A program made the translations under genes and the position numbers. This document shows positions 17,080-26,027 of a stretch of 64,000 bases of DNA, piece by piece (positions within the stretch are counted from its first letter, which is position 1; every line of letters begins with the position of its first letter). The stretch lies in assembly GCA_964418595.1 (NCBI GenBank), contig CAYQMF010000002.1:62001-126000 (forward strand), in the 5' to 3' direction. The notes below the pieces were generated by a model that had not been told where the DNA came from, did no database searches, and saw nothing but the letters and a program-made list of their open reading frames with translations. The stretch comes from CAYQMF01 sp964418595 (lineage in GTDB: Bacteria; Planctomycetota; UBA1135; UBA2386).

Positions 17080-19119
17080 CTACAGGCGCACGCCCAAGCC
17101 CGGGGGCACCGCGACCTTGGCCTCCTGGCGGTCGCCGGTCAGGAACCGGTAGTGGACGGCGTCGACCGGGTAGCTGGGCTCGGCGCGGAACACGACGTGC
17201 TTCCCCACCACCTCCTCCATGTCCAGGATCGAGCGGCGCTTGTAGTTCACCAGGAAGTCGTTCACCGGCGGCGCCACGTACACGTGCAGGATGGAGAACC
17301 CCTTGAGGGACATGAGGGCGCGCACGTCGCGGAGCACGGCCAGCGCCTTGCTCTGCACGGTACGGACGAGGCCGGTGCTGCTGCAGTGCGTACAGGTCGT
17401 GAACACGGTCCGCTTCAGGCCCGGACCGACCCGCTGGCGGGTCATCTCCATCAGGCCGAAGCGCGAGATCCGCCCCACCTTGATCCGCGCGCGGTCGCCG
17501 CGGAGCGACTCGATCAGCTTGCGCTCGACGCCGCGCCGGTGCTTCTCGGCGTCCATGTCGATGAAGTCGATGATGATGAGGCCACCCAGATCGCGCAGCC
17601 GGAGCTGACGCACGACCTCCGGGATCGCCTGGATGTTCGTGCGATAGGCGGTCTCACCGAGGTCGCTGCCGGGCTTGAACTTCCCCGAGTTGACGTCGAT
17701 CGACACCAGCGCCTCCGTCTGCTCGACGACGATGTAGGCACCGTTGCCGATGTCGACGCGAGGCTGGTACAGCTTCTCGACTTCGGATTCGACGCCGAAC
17801 GAGTGGAAGAGCGGCGTGTGCCCCTCGTGCAGCCGGATGCGGCCGGAGAGGTAGGGCATCAGCTTGTCGGCGAACTCCTTGATCCGCATGTGCACGTCGC
17901 GGGAGTCGACGACCACCTCCTCGACGTCGGGGGTGAACAGGTCCCGCATCGCCTTCAAGACCAGGTCCGACTCCTGGTAGAGCAACGACGGGGCGCGTGT
18001 CAGGCGCGCGCGCTGCCCGACGATGTCCCAGATCCGCTGCAGGTAGTCGCGATCCCGCTCGAGGTCGTCCTTGGTCTTCTCCGTACCGGCAGTGCGCACG
18101 ATGAAGCCGATGCCGCCCTTGCCGGTCATGTCGAGTTCATCGACGATTCGCTTGAGGCGACGACGCTCCTTCTGCCCTTCGATCTTCCGCGACACCCCGC
18201 ACTTCGGCAGGCTGGGCATGAGGACGAGGCAGCGGCCGGGCAAGGACACGTACGTGGTGAGCGTGGGGCCCTTGTTGCCGATCCCTTCCTTCGTGATCTG
18301 GACGATCACCTCCTGCCCCTTGCGCAGCAGCTGGTCGATGGGAACCCGCGGGCGCCGCTCCCGCCGGGGAGCCTGCCGGCGGCGGCCACTGCGGGCCTGG
18401 GTCTTGGCTGCGGTTGCCGCGACGGGGGCTTGATCCGATGCGGACGCGACGGCTTCGACGGCAGAACCTCCGTCCGGATGCGCGCCCTCGGCATCGCGAT
18501 CGGAGAGGGTCTCGTCGCCCGCCGCGTCTTCGCCGCCGGCTTCGTCCGGCTCCAGGCCATCGTCCGCGCCGGAGTCGGCACGGTCGTCGTCCTCGGCGTC
18601 ATCCGCAGCCAGGATCGCGGCCTCACCGAGTGCCTCGCCGTCCGGGTCGCCCGTTTCGTCGAGATCGCTGAGGCAACCCCCCTCGTCGTCGTCCTCGACG
18701 CCATCGCCGTTCGGGTCCTCTGCGTCCCGCTCCGCATCGGCCTCGGCCTGCGGTGGTCCGGGATCGCGAGGCTCGCCCTCGCCGTCATCGGTGTCCTCGA
18801 GCACCGCGCGCACGACATCGGGCCCGTCGTCACCCGTCGCATGGGCGCGACCCTCGAGCACCTCCGTGAGCGAGAAGTCGTCGCGGGCGTAGTCGGGCAG
18901 GACGTCGGACGCGTGCAGGAACCCGTTGGTGGTCCCCCCGAAGTTCACGAACGCCGCGCCGATGCTCGGCTCGACGTTGACGACGCGGCCCTTGTAGATG
19001 TTGCCGAGGTAGGCCTCGCGGTTAGCAAGTTCGACGTGCAGTTCCTGCAGGACGCCATCGCGAACCGTCGCGATCCGACTCTCCTCCGAGTCGATGGCGT
19101 TGATGAGCATGCGCTTCAA
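17080..19119 (-). CDS. rne: RNase E/G family endoribonuclease with acidic insert
   Basis: Single-strand-specific endoribonuclease for mRNA decay and rRNA processing. N-terminus (MKRMLINAIDSEESRIATV) and the split S1 domain (about 36-90 and 256-295) are clear. Catalytic Mg2+ site: Asp475 in VSIDVNSGKF and Asp518/Asp521 in IIIDFIDMD. Zn-link CTHC with Cys576 and Cys579 holds the dimer together. The final RNase E-type unstructured scaffold is absent, so domain content is closer to RNase G. Unusual: residues about 90-255 are an insertion, very acidic at first (DPNGDGVEDDDEGG resembles a thrombospondin type-3 calcium repeat), then basic (RRRQAPRRERRPR), inside the S1 domain. Inserts here are known in some bacteria; this one is long. 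Confidence 0.93.
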   Translation of the reverse strand: MKRMLINAIDSEESRIATVRDGVLQELHVELANREAYLGNIYKGRVVNVEPSIGAAFVNFGGTTNGFLHASDVLPDYARDDFSLTEVLEGRAHATGDDGPDVVRAVLEDTDDGEGEPRDPGPPQAEADAERDAEDPNGDGVEDDDEGGCLSDLDETGDPDGEALGEAAILAADDAEDDDRADSGADDGLEPDEAGGEDAAGDETLSDRDAEGAHPDGGSAVEAVASASDQAPVAATAAKTQARSGRRRQAPRRERRPRVPIDQLLRKGQEVIVQITKEGIGNKGPTLTTYVSLPGRCLVLMPSLPKCGVSRKIEGQKERRRLKRIVDELDMTGKGGIGFIVRTAGTEKTKDDLERDRDYLQRIWDIVGQRARLTRAPSLLYQESDLVLKAMRDLFTPDVEEVVVDSRDVHMRIKEFADKLMPYLSGRIRLHEGHTPLFHSFGVESEVEKLYQPRVDIGNGAYIVVEQTEALVSIDVNSGKFKPGSDLGETAYRTNIQAIPEVVRQLRLRDLGGLIIIDFIDMDAEKHRRGVERKLIESLRGDRARIKVGRISRFGLMEMTRQRVGPGLKRTVFTTCTHCSSTGLVRTVQSKALAVLRDVRALMSLKGFSILHVYVAPPVNDFLVNYKRRSILDMEEVVGKHVVFRAEPSYPVDAVHYRFLTGDRQEAKVAVPPGLGVRL

Positions 19120-19415
19120 GACTGGAATCCTCGCTGGGGATGCGCATGGCCGAGCCGGCGTGGGGTTGCGGCGCGCGAACGGAGTTCCGGTTCGGGCCTG
19201 CCATGCTGGCGCCGGAGACGAAGCTGGCGGCCGTCACGGCCACCGCGGTCTCGGTCCAACAGGCCGGTCGCCCGACCGATCGCGTTCGCGCACGAACGGG
19301 GCGCGGACCATGCGACGACCGGGGCGCCGGACTACGGCCCACGCAGCGAGCGAGTCTCTCCGTTCGCCTGGGGTGGGTCATCGCTCGCAACGCCGCGGCC
19401 GCTGAATAGGGGCTG

Positions 19416-19434
19416 ACGCTTCACCGTGAAGCGT
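19416..19434. promoter_or_regulatory. hairpin in the leader of the RNase E/G gene
   Basis: ACGCTTCA-CCG-TGAAGCGT, perfect 8-bp stem with a triloop, about 300 nt upstream of the RNase E/G start. Less GC-rich than its surroundings. Could be part of the leader or a terminator in either direction. Confidence 0.3.
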
Positions 19435-19544
19435 GATCTGGGCGGGGACCATACGGGCGACCCCGCGGGGTCTCAAGCGTGCCCGCGCCGAGATCCTCGA
19501 TCCGGCGCTGGCGGACCCGATCCGCCGGACGACGGCGGCCTCGG

Positions 19545-19563
19545 GCGGTGCCGAAGGCACCGC
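19545..19563 (-). terminator. GC hairpin after pilQ
   Basis: GCGGTGCC-GAA-GGCACCGC, perfect 8-bp stem with a triloop, starting 12 nt past the pilQ stop. Same geometry as the hairpin after pyrB. No U-tract. Confidence 0.5.
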
Positions 19564-19575
19564 CAGGGTCACCTC

Positions 19576-21408
19576 CTACTTCTTGGCGCCCTCGCGCCCG
19601 AAGATCGCGTCGTGGAGCGACTGCATCCGCATCCGCTTCTCCTCCAGGACCTGGCGGAGGTGGACGTCCTGATCCTCGGGCGTGCGGACGATGGTGGGCG
19701 TCACGAAGACGATCAGGCTGCTCTTCGTCTTGTTGGTGCTGCGGTGCTTGAACAGCCAGCCGAGCACCGGGATGTCGCCGAGCAGCGGCAGCGCCGTCTC
19801 GGTCTCCGAGTTGGCCTCCGTGGTGAGCCCACCGAGGACCGCGGTCTGCTCCGAGCGGAGCAGGACCTTCGTCCCGATCGTGCTCGACGCGATGCGCGGC
19901 AGTGCGATCGAGCCCTCGCCCTCGCCCGAGCCGACCGTGAACACGTCGAACCCGGGGGGCGCGAACGCCGTGCTACCGGTGCCGGACAGCGCCGTCGACT
20001 GCGGGATGATGTCCATGATCACCTTGTCGCTGCCCGGCACGATGTGCGGGATGACGAGGAGCTGGAAGCCGGTCTGGACCGGCGAGTTGGGCGCTTCCTC
20101 CACGACCAGACGCAGACCGCCGGCCTGGCCTTGCTCGGCGCGAGCCTGCGCGTAGCGCACCGTCTCGCCGACGAAGATGGTGGCCTCCTGGTGATCGAGG
20201 ACGATCAGCTTCGGCGCCTGCACGATCTCCGAGTTCACGTCGCGGCGCAGGAGCTTGAGGGCCGCCTGGACCTGGGTGAAGTTGAGCGCGCCGAAGATCA
20301 CGTCCGGCACGACGGTGCGGCCGGTCGGGTTGATGTTGCTGTCCGCGAACGGGCCGGTCCCGGTGTCGTTGGCGATGAGGTTGTCGTCCCAGCCGCCGGG
20401 GCCCAGGTCGAAGGGCAGCCGCGTCGGGATCTGGCCGAGCCCGATGGCCGCCGACCAGCCCTCACCGCCGACGTCGACCCCGTAGCTCAGGAGGTCCTGG
20501 TTCGACGTGGTCACGAACTTCACGTCGACGAACACCTGGCTCGGCTCGACGTCGATCTTCTCGATGATCCGCTCGATCTGGTCGACGACCGGCTTGGTGT
20601 CCCGGACGACGATCACGTTGTTGCCGTCGAAGTACTCGAGGCTGCCCGTGTCCGGCGTCAGCGCGCGACGCAGTGCGTCGAGCAACGTGAAGTTGATCCC
20701 GGCGCCCGTCGCCGCCGCCGGCGCGGTGTAGTTGACATAGGGCGTGTTGATGAAGGGCACGTACGCCGACCGGGGCCGCACGTAGCGGAGCTGGAACTCC
20801 TTGGTGACGAGGTCCTGCTTCATGTTCGCCGGAGTCACCACGCGCAGGATGCCGCGCTCTTCCTCGACGACCACGTAGCCCAGTGTCTTCACCGCCGCGT
20901 CGAGCGCATCCCGCCACGGGATGTTCTTGAGACGCAGCGTGATCGGCCCCTGCACGTCGGGCGACATCACGATGTTCGCGCCGGAGATCTTGGCGATCGT
21001 GTCCACCACCTTCTGGATGTCCGCGTTCTCGAACGCGAAGTACACCCGCGGCGGCTTCTCGATGCGCAGGACGTTGCCCGCCACTTCGACGACCACGCAG
21101 TTGGCCGCTTCGGCGACGAGGTCGAGGGCCTGACGCCACTCGACGTTCTCGAGGTCGATCGTGACGCTCTCCTCGATCGCCTGGTCCATGACGATGTTGA
21201 CGTTCGCCTTCCGCCGGATGCTCTGCACCACTTCGCGAAGGAGACGGTCCTTGAGCTTCAGCGTGAGGCGGACCGAACGGTCGCCCCCCGTGCTCTCCAT
21301 CGTGGACTGGGTGTCATCTTGCGGCTTGCCGCCCTGGGCAGTGCTGGTACCGGCCAGGGAGCAAAGCACCGCGATCGCGGTGAACGATGTCCAGATATGT
21401 GCCTGCAT
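19576..21408 (-). CDS. pilQ: PilQ/GspD-type outer-membrane secretin
   Basis: Forms the outer-membrane channel through which the pilus or secreted substrate passes. The frame is open from 21633, but the ATG at 21408 gives a proper Sec signal (MQAHIWTSFTAIAVLCSLAG, cleavage likely after STA), so 610 aa. Two secretin N-type domains are visible (about 50-120, LTLKLKDRLLREVVQSIRRK; and about 125-200, DIQKVVDTIAKISGANIVMS), then an N-terminal secretin subdomain and the C-terminal secretin barrel (ETVRYAQARAEQ and TALPLLGDIPVLGWLFKH). The last motif, with the following NKTKSSLIVFVTPTIV, is diagnostic of secretins. Last gene of pilM-N-OP-Q; the 252-nt gap to pilO holds two hairpins. Confidence 0.92.
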   Translation of the reverse strand: MQAHIWTSFTAIAVLCSLAGTSTAQGGKPQDDTQSTMESTGGDRSVRLTLKLKDRLLREVVQSIRRKANVNIVMDQAIEESVTIDLENVEWRQALDLVAEAANCVVVEVAGNVLRIEKPPRVYFAFENADIQKVVDTIAKISGANIVMSPDVQGPITLRLKNIPWRDALDAAVKTLGYVVVEEERGILRVVTPANMKQDLVTKEFQLRYVRPRSAYVPFINTPYVNYTAPAAATGAGINFTLLDALRRALTPDTGSLEYFDGNNVIVVRDTKPVVDQIERIIEKIDVEPSQVFVDVKFVTTSNQDLLSYGVDVGGEGWSAAIGLGQIPTRLPFDLGPGGWDDNLIANDTGTGPFADSNINPTGRTVVPDVIFGALNFTQVQAALKLLRRDVNSEIVQAPKLIVLDHQEATIFVGETVRYAQARAEQGQAGGLRLVVEEAPNSPVQTGFQLLVIPHIVPGSDKVIMDIIPQSTALSGTGSTAFAPPGFDVFTVGSGEGEGSIALPRIASSTIGTKVLLRSEQTAVLGGLTTEANSETETALPLLGDIPVLGWLFKHRSTNKTKSSLIVFVTPTIVRTPEDQDVHLRQVLEEKRMRMQSLHDAIFGREGAKK

Positions 21409-21606
21409 GTGGTTGTTTCCGTGGGTCGCCGACTTCGCGCCGCGGCGTGCACCACCCGAGGGTAGAGCACGCGGCACCGCGCCTTCCCTTGTCGGCAGCC
21501 GGCGCCCAGAACTTGACCCTGGCAGCGCAGGATCCGCGCCAGGCTGGGAGATGTGGTCGGCGGAGAGCGGCAACACCGGCTGCGGCCGGGCCGCGCGGCG
21601 CCACAA
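21409..21606. other. leader region of pilQ
   Basis: About 200 nt directly upstream of pilQ with no supported gene. The open frame continues through it but lacks a plausible start or protein-like composition. It may be a pilQ leader or a separate promoter region. Confidence 0.4.
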
Positions 21607-21658
21607 GGGGCGAACGAACGCCCCGTCGGGCATGCACGCGAACAGGCGCCGCGGCGCC
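21607..21658 (-). terminator. two adjacent hairpins after the pilO-pilP gene
   Basis: GGCGCC-GC-GGCGCC (21645-21658) begins 2 nt after the stop codon, and GGGGCG-AACGAA-CGCCCC (21607-21624) follows. The second is followed by CTTGTGG on the minus strand, not a real U-tract. They could attenuate or process the transcript before pilQ. Confidence 0.4.
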
Positions 21659-21660
21659 GT

Positions 21661-23094
21661 TCAGCGGGTCTTGATCAGCGTGAAGCCGCGGTAGACGAAC
21701 TCGATCTGCTCCCGCCCGACCGCCTTGACCAGGAGATCCTCGTTGACCTGGTCTCCCTCCTGGTAGACGACACCGTTGAGCACGAGGCCCGAGCGCCCCT
21801 GCTCGTTGACGACCACGCCCGAGATGTCGAGTCGTTGGCCGCTGAACTCGACAGCGACCGTCGTCCGCAGGTAGCGGTCCTGGACCTTCAGCACCGCGGC
21901 GTATCGCTCGTCGGTCTCCGGAACGGCCAGCTTGTCCTTCACCGCCTCGTAGCGATCCTTGGCGAGCTGCAGGTCACCGGCGGCCATGTCCTTCTCCATG
22001 GCGACGAGCAGGGCCTCGATGTCCTGTGCCGTGAGGAACCGATCGGCCGCCGCCGCGCCGGCGCTCGCCAGACCGCGTTGGATCTTGTCCGCGACCTGGA
22101 CGACGTTCTTGATCCACTGGTACTTGAGCGGCTGGTACGAGATCAGCTTCTGCTGCTCGATGTCACCGATCTTCCTGGTGACCTCGGCGAGTCCGAGCTT
22201 CAGGTCGTGCTCGAGGCCGTAGCGCTCGAAGATCGTGATGCCTTCCTCACGGCTCTTCGTGTGGATTGCCTGGATGCGAGCGAGCTCGGACACGAACTCG
22301 TCGATGATCTTCTTCTGCTGCTGATGTGGCAGGCCACCGTTCTCCCGGTCGCCGTAGTTGAACTCCCGCGGATCGACGAAGATGTCGCGTCGACCGCGCG
22401 AGTCGCGGAAGTCGTAGCGATGCAGCCGGATCGCCTGCACGTTGCGGGTGATCTCCTCGGCCAGTGCCTGACGCTTGGCCTCGTAGTTCGGGATCATCAC
22501 CGGCGTGCTCGTCGCGGCACCGGTGTAGACGTAGGTCTCGACGACCATGGTCACCTTGTGCTTGACGTCACCGCCGACATCCGTCTCGGTGCCTTGCGCC
22601 GTGTCCGTCGAACCAGCGGTCAGCGACAGGCTCTTGATCTTGACGAACCGCTCGTAGTTCTCGAAGAAGTTCGTGAACTTGAGGGTCTGCCAGAGCGAAG
22701 CGCTGAAGTCGAAGCCGTAGCTCCAGTCCTCGAAATCCCCGGGGCGTTTGGCGCTGCGGCCCGGCACCGGCGCGATCCGATCCATGCGGACGCCCGACTG
22801 GGCGCTGAACTGGTGGACCGCGCGCACGAACGTGATGAGGTCCTCCCGCTCCGGCAGGATCTTCACGTACTCCTTCACCGTTTCGCGCAACGTGATCACC
22901 TGGCTCTCGAGATCGGGCACGCGCCGGATCTTGCCCTCGGCCTCGGCGATCTGCTGGCGGGCCTGCTGCATCTGGTCACGAAGCACTTCGGCCTCGCCCT
23001 TGGCCCAGTAGATGCCGCCGCCGGCGCCACCGCACAACACGACGGTGGCCACGGCGATCAACAGGAGGCGCTGCTTGTCGTTGGCTCGTTTCAC
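21661..23094 (-). CDS. PilO-like protein fused to a PilP-like C-terminal domain
   Basis: 477 aa, more than twice the size of PilO. Residues 1-30 hold a transmembrane helix (LLLIAVATVVLCGGAGGGIY), followed by a coiled coil (33-75) and a PilO-like domain to about 195 (LPEREDLITFVRAVHQFSAQ). A PilP-like phrase (RRDIFVDP) marks the start of a second part. A helical stretch follows, then a C-terminal beta domain (about 405-477, LDISGVVVNEQGRSGLVLNG, GDQVNEDLLVKAVGREQIEF) that resembles the PilP/GspC homology domain that binds the secretin. Thus one polypeptide may bridge the PilN-PilO platform to PilQ. It follows pilN by 16 nt. PilO assignment is firm by context; the PilP part is inference from pattern. 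Confidence 0.75.
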   Translation of the reverse strand: MKRANDKQRLLLIAVATVVLCGGAGGGIYWAKGEAEVLRDQMQQARQQIAEAEGKIRRVPDLESQVITLRETVKEYVKILPEREDLITFVRAVHQFSAQSGVRMDRIAPVPGRSAKRPGDFEDWSYGFDFSASLWQTLKFTNFFENYERFVKIKSLSLTAGSTDTAQGTETDVGGDVKHKVTMVVETYVYTGAATSTPVMIPNYEAKRQALAEEITRNVQAIRLHRYDFRDSRGRRDIFVDPREFNYGDRENGGLPHQQQKKIIDEFVSELARIQAIHTKSREEGITIFERYGLEHDLKLGLAEVTRKIGDIEQQKLISYQPLKYQWIKNVVQVADKIQRGLASAGAAAADRFLTAQDIEALLVAMEKDMAAGDLQLAKDRYEAVKDKLAVPETDERYAAVLKVQDRYLRTTVAVEFSGQRLDISGVVVNEQGRSGLVLNGVVYQEGDQVNEDLLVKAVGREQIEFVYRGFTLIKTR

Positions 23095-23110
23095 GTTCGT
23101 CCTCCCTCTC

Positions 23111-23755
23111 TCACTTCACCGGGCTCGGGTTGGTGTTCCGCTGCCACTCCTGGGCCGGCTTGAAGCCGAGCTGCAGGGTGAACGCGAAGGACTCGACAGG
23201 CTCACGCTTGGGGGTCATCTTGAGCTCGCCCCCGGGCGCGCTCTTCGACACCAGGTCGCGCGCGAACGCCGAGTTCTCGATGTCTTCGTAGAAGTCGGCC
23301 ACGCGCTTGATCGCGTCGCCCTGGACCTGCGCGGGCAGGCTGACGGTGGGTCCGGCGCGCTCCGTGCCGTCCGCGACCTGGATCCCGCTGAACCAGGCCA
23401 GGTGGCGCTGCGAGTTGCCGTCGTTGTTCACGACGTCGAGCAGCTGATCCATGAACTCGGTCCAGAGCATGCGCGACGCGCCGATCTGGCGGATCGTCTT
23501 GGCGCGCTGCTCGTACGCCTCGCGTTCGACGGCCAGGGCATCGTGGTAGCTCGCGAACTCGAGCTTGGCGGCCAGCGTGTCGCTGAGGCCCTTCGATTCC
23601 ACTTCGAGCCTGCCCAGCTCGCCGAAGTAGATGGTGGCGAACCAGCCGAGGCTGCAGCACACGAGCAGGATGCCGCCGAGCGCCGCAGCGAAGACCTTGG
23701 GCGACGTGCGCTCGGCGCGACGCAGCTCATGGGGGAGGAGGTTGATGTGAATCAT
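23111..23755 (-). CDS. pilN: type IV pilus assembly protein PilN
   Basis: Bitopic inner-membrane platform protein. Starts MIHINLLPHEL: the INLLP motif is the known binding peptide for the cytoplasmic PilM. One transmembrane helix about 22-43, then a coiled coil and a PilN/PilO ferredoxin-like region. 214 aa is normal. Follows pilM by 12 nt. Confidence 0.9.
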   Translation of the reverse strand: MIHINLLPHELRRAERTSPKVFAAALGGILLVCCSLGWFATIYFGELGRLEVESKGLSDTLAAKLEFASYHDALAVEREAYEQRAKTIRQIGASRMLWTEFMDQLLDVVNNDGNSQRHLAWFSGIQVADGTERAGPTVSLPAQVQGDAIKRVADFYEDIENSAFARDLVSKSAPGGELKMTPKREPVESFAFTLQLGFKPAQEWQRNTNPSPVK

Positions 23756-23767
23756 GCTGGTTCCACC

Positions 23768-24790
23768 TCAGATGCCGGATGCGAGTCCGACGGCAACGGC
23801 GAGTTGTGGCGCGGCGGCGTTCAGCGCGATCACGTCCACGTTGTCCGCCTTCACCTTGAGCCCGTCGATGGGGTTCCACACGCGGGTCTTCTTCTCGAAC
23901 GCCTTCTCCATCGTCTCTTCGAGGAACGGCAGGAACACCGAGCCGCCGGACAGGAAGACTTCCTGCACCTGGCCATCGAACTGGTTCTCGAAGAAGTCGA
24001 ACGACAGGTTGATCTCGTTGCCGAGGTCATCGATCACCTGCGTCAGCGCGTCCTGCACGTCCCCGACACGATCCTGGGGGTCACGCTTGAGCGCCTCCGC
24101 CTCGAACTGCTCGAGGCCGAAGCGGCGGGTGATCGCGGTCGTCAGATCCTGACCGCCGACCGGGACCTCACGCGCGAACTGCGTCACGTTGTCGCGCAGG
24201 ATGTTGATGCAGGTCTTGCAGGCGCCGATGTCGACCAGCGCCACGACCCGGCCGGGCTGCTGCAGGCCCGGGTTCACGGAGTCGTTCAGCTCGAAGGCGT
24301 TGCCCACCGCGAAGCTGTCCACGCCGATCGACGATGGCTGGAGGCCGAGGTTGATCAGCATCTGCGCCTGGTCCATGACCACCATCTTCTTGGCGGCCAC
24401 GAGGAGCACCTTGAGCATGCCGTTCTCCCCCCCGGCGCCCGGCTCGGAGAGCCGCTGCATGTCGATCTGCACGTTGTCGACCTCGAAGGGGATGTACTTC
24501 TCGGCCTCGAGGCGGACGGCGTCGTGCATCTGCTCGTCGCTCATCTCCGCCATGTCGATGTAGCGGAACACGACCGACTTGCCGCTCACCGCGGTGGCGA
24601 CCCGCTTGGTGCGGAAGCCGCCGGCCTTGAACAGGTCGGCGATGGCGTCCTCACGCGCCGCCTCGTTGGGCACGTCCACTTTCGCGAACGCCGTGATGAT
24701 GTGGTCGTACTTGTCCTGGGTGAGTTCGATCGCCTTGATCGAATGGCTCCCGATGTCCAGGCCCACGACGCTTCTGCGTTGTTTCAGCAT
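23768..24790 (-). CDS. pilM: type IV pilus assembly protein PilM
   Basis: Cytoplasmic FtsA/actin-like protein that binds the PilN tail and links the pilus platform to the cytoplasm. The N-terminal phosphate loop (VVGLDIGSHSIKAIELTQ), the second ATP-binding motif (VVALVDIGACKTCINIL) and the late EVFLSGGSVFLP are all characteristic. 340 aa is normal. GAGG lies about 10 nt before the ATG. First gene of pilM-pilN-pilOP-pilQ; major pilin and PilB/PilC are not in the window. Confidence 0.93.
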   Translation of the reverse strand: MLKQRRSVVGLDIGSHSIKAIELTQDKYDHIITAFAKVDVPNEAAREDAIADLFKAGGFRTKRVATAVSGKSVVFRYIDMAEMSDEQMHDAVRLEAEKYIPFEVDNVQIDMQRLSEPGAGGENGMLKVLLVAAKKMVVMDQAQMLINLGLQPSSIGVDSFAVGNAFELNDSVNPGLQQPGRVVALVDIGACKTCINILRDNVTQFAREVPVGGQDLTTAITRRFGLEQFEAEALKRDPQDRVGDVQDALTQVIDDLGNEINLSFDFFENQFDGQVQEVFLSGGSVFLPFLEETMEKAFEKKTRVWNPIDGLKVKADNVDVIALNAAAPQLAVAVGLASGI

Positions 24791-25080
24791 TGCATTCCTC
24801 GGCTGTCCGCGTGCTGGACAACTATCGGAATGCCGGATGCCACGGGTTTAGCCGACCCGCGCATCGGGGCGGTCGGCCCCCCCCCTACGCTGCAAGGGCC
24901 GCAAGTGCTCGCGCGGTGCGCAAGCTTCACCACGAAGCTCCCTTGCCGTGGGCTCTTCCACTGCGAGGTCCGAGCGGCCCTGGAAGCCCCAGACGATGCC
25001 ATCGCCGGCGGCCCCATCCGGTCGTCGCGCCAGCGACGACATCAACCCCTTGGGTTGCGGCCGCCGGCAGCGATGCGCGG
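24791..25080. other. intergenic region between ptsH and pilM
   Basis: 290 nt with no supported gene. It contains a 6-bp hairpin AGCTTC-ACCAC-GAAGCT (24923-24939) and an 8-base C run (24877-24884) at the edge of a small GC hairpin. It presumably holds the pilM promoter; I checked for a sigma-54 GG-N10-GC element, as rpoN is close by, and found no convincing match. Confidence 0.5.
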
Positions 25081-25365
25081 TCACTGGTCCTCGCCGAAAC
25101 GGGCTTCGATCAGGCCGCACACGGCGCGGATCTGCTCCTCGCAGTCGGGACCCTCCGACTCGAGTTCCAGGATGGCGCCGGCCTCCGCTGCGAGCATCAT
25201 CACCGACATGATCGACTTGCCGTCGACGACGACACCGTCGCGTCCGACCTTGAGACTGGACACGTAGGCGTTGGCGGTCTGCACCAGCATGTGCGCGGGC
25301 CGCGCGTGCAGTCCGTTCTGGTTGAGGAGGGTGACGGTCGCCCGACAGACGTCGGATCCGCTCAT
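25081..25365 (-). CDS. ptsH: phosphocarrier protein HPr
   Basis: 94-aa HPr. Phosphorylated by enzyme I on His20 in GLHARPA and passes phosphate to EIIA. Ser51 in GKSIMSVMML corresponds to Ser46 of Gram-positive HPr, the HPr-kinase site, so both forms of regulation are possible. The start is an ATG overlapping the ptsN stop (ATGA). With ptsN next door and no sugar transporter, this is probably the nitrogen-type regulatory PTS. Enzyme I is not in the window. Confidence 0.93.
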   Translation of the reverse strand: MSGSDVCRATVTLLNQNGLHARPAHMLVQTANAYVSSLKVGRDGVVVDGKSIMSVMMLAAEAGAILELESEGPDCEEQIRAVCGLIEARFGEDQ

Positions 25366-25826
25366 CGCGACGGCGACATCTCGATCAGGAGTTCCCTGAT
25401 CTCGCCCGCGGTCTTCGCCGCCCGGAAGAAGCGCCGGAAGTCGCCGTTGCGGGCGAGGCCGGAGATCCAACGCAGCGCGGCGAGGTGCTGCTGGGCCTGG
25501 GCCGTGGGCGCCAGCAGCAGGAAGACCGTGTGCACCGGCTTGCCGTCGATCGCCTGGTAGTCGATGCCGTCGACCGACCGCGCCACGACCATGCCGAGAG
25601 TCTTGATCTCGTCGCTCTTGACGTGCGGGATCGCCACGCCGTTGCCGATGCCCGTGCTACCGATCGCCTCGCGGGCCTTCAGTCGCTCCCCCAGGTCGGC
25701 GACCTGCTTCTTGGTCACGAACTTCTCGCGCACCGCGATGCCGAGGACCTCCTCCAGGGCGGCGGGCTTCTCGATGGCGGAGAGGGCTTCGACGATGGCA
25801 GCGCGGGCGATGAGATCGGCGTTCAT
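25362..25826 (-). CDS. ptsN: PTS EIIA-Ntr-like regulatory protein
   Basis: 154-aa EIIA domain of the fructose/Ntr family. Phosphoacceptor His68 lies in TGIGNGVAIPHVK. I choose the ATG at 25826 (MNADLIARAAIVEAL); the frame is open further upstream but with no conserved sequence. Regulatory protein that in other bacteria controls K+ transport and sigma-54-linked processes. Part of truA-hpf-ptsN-ptsH downstream of rpoN. Confidence 0.9.
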   Translation of the reverse strand: MNADLIARAAIVEALSAIEKPAALEEVLGIAVREKFVTKKQVADLGERLKAREAIGSTGIGNGVAIPHVKSDEIKTLGMVVARSVDGIDYQAIDGKPVHTVFLLLAPTAQAQQHLAALRWISGLARNGDFRRFFRAAKTAGEIRELLIEMSPSR

Positions 25827-26027
25827 GGCGGCGGGCAGGGAGCGTGGAAGCCGAGGAAGGCTAGCGCGCGCATCCGCGCAGAGGAAGGCCGCCGCGGACG
25901 CGGCCGGGTGGACACGGGCTGCGGCGGCGTCGGCGCCGGAAGGCCGGCACCGTGGGAGGTTCTGACACACTCGGCCCGTCGGCCCACGGCGACCGATCGG
26001 GGAAGGCGCGAGGGTTGCTGGCCTCCT

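Larger units (their letters stand above)
19120..19575. other. intergenic region between pilQ and the RNase E/G gene
   Basis: About 455 nt with no believable gene. It contains the hairpin after pilQ (19545-19563) and a second perfect 8-bp hairpin (19416-19434). The rest is presumably the promoter and a long 5' leader of the RNase E/G gene, which in many bacteria is autoregulated through its leader; no promoter hexamers stand out. Confidence 0.5.

Noticed and set aside
16945..19416. An 823-codon plus-strand frame
   Set aside because: Antisense to the RNase E/G gene with its catalytic residues; not coding.
24791..24900. A sigma-54 promoter before pilM
   Set aside because: The best GG element has no GC at the required 10-nt spacing.
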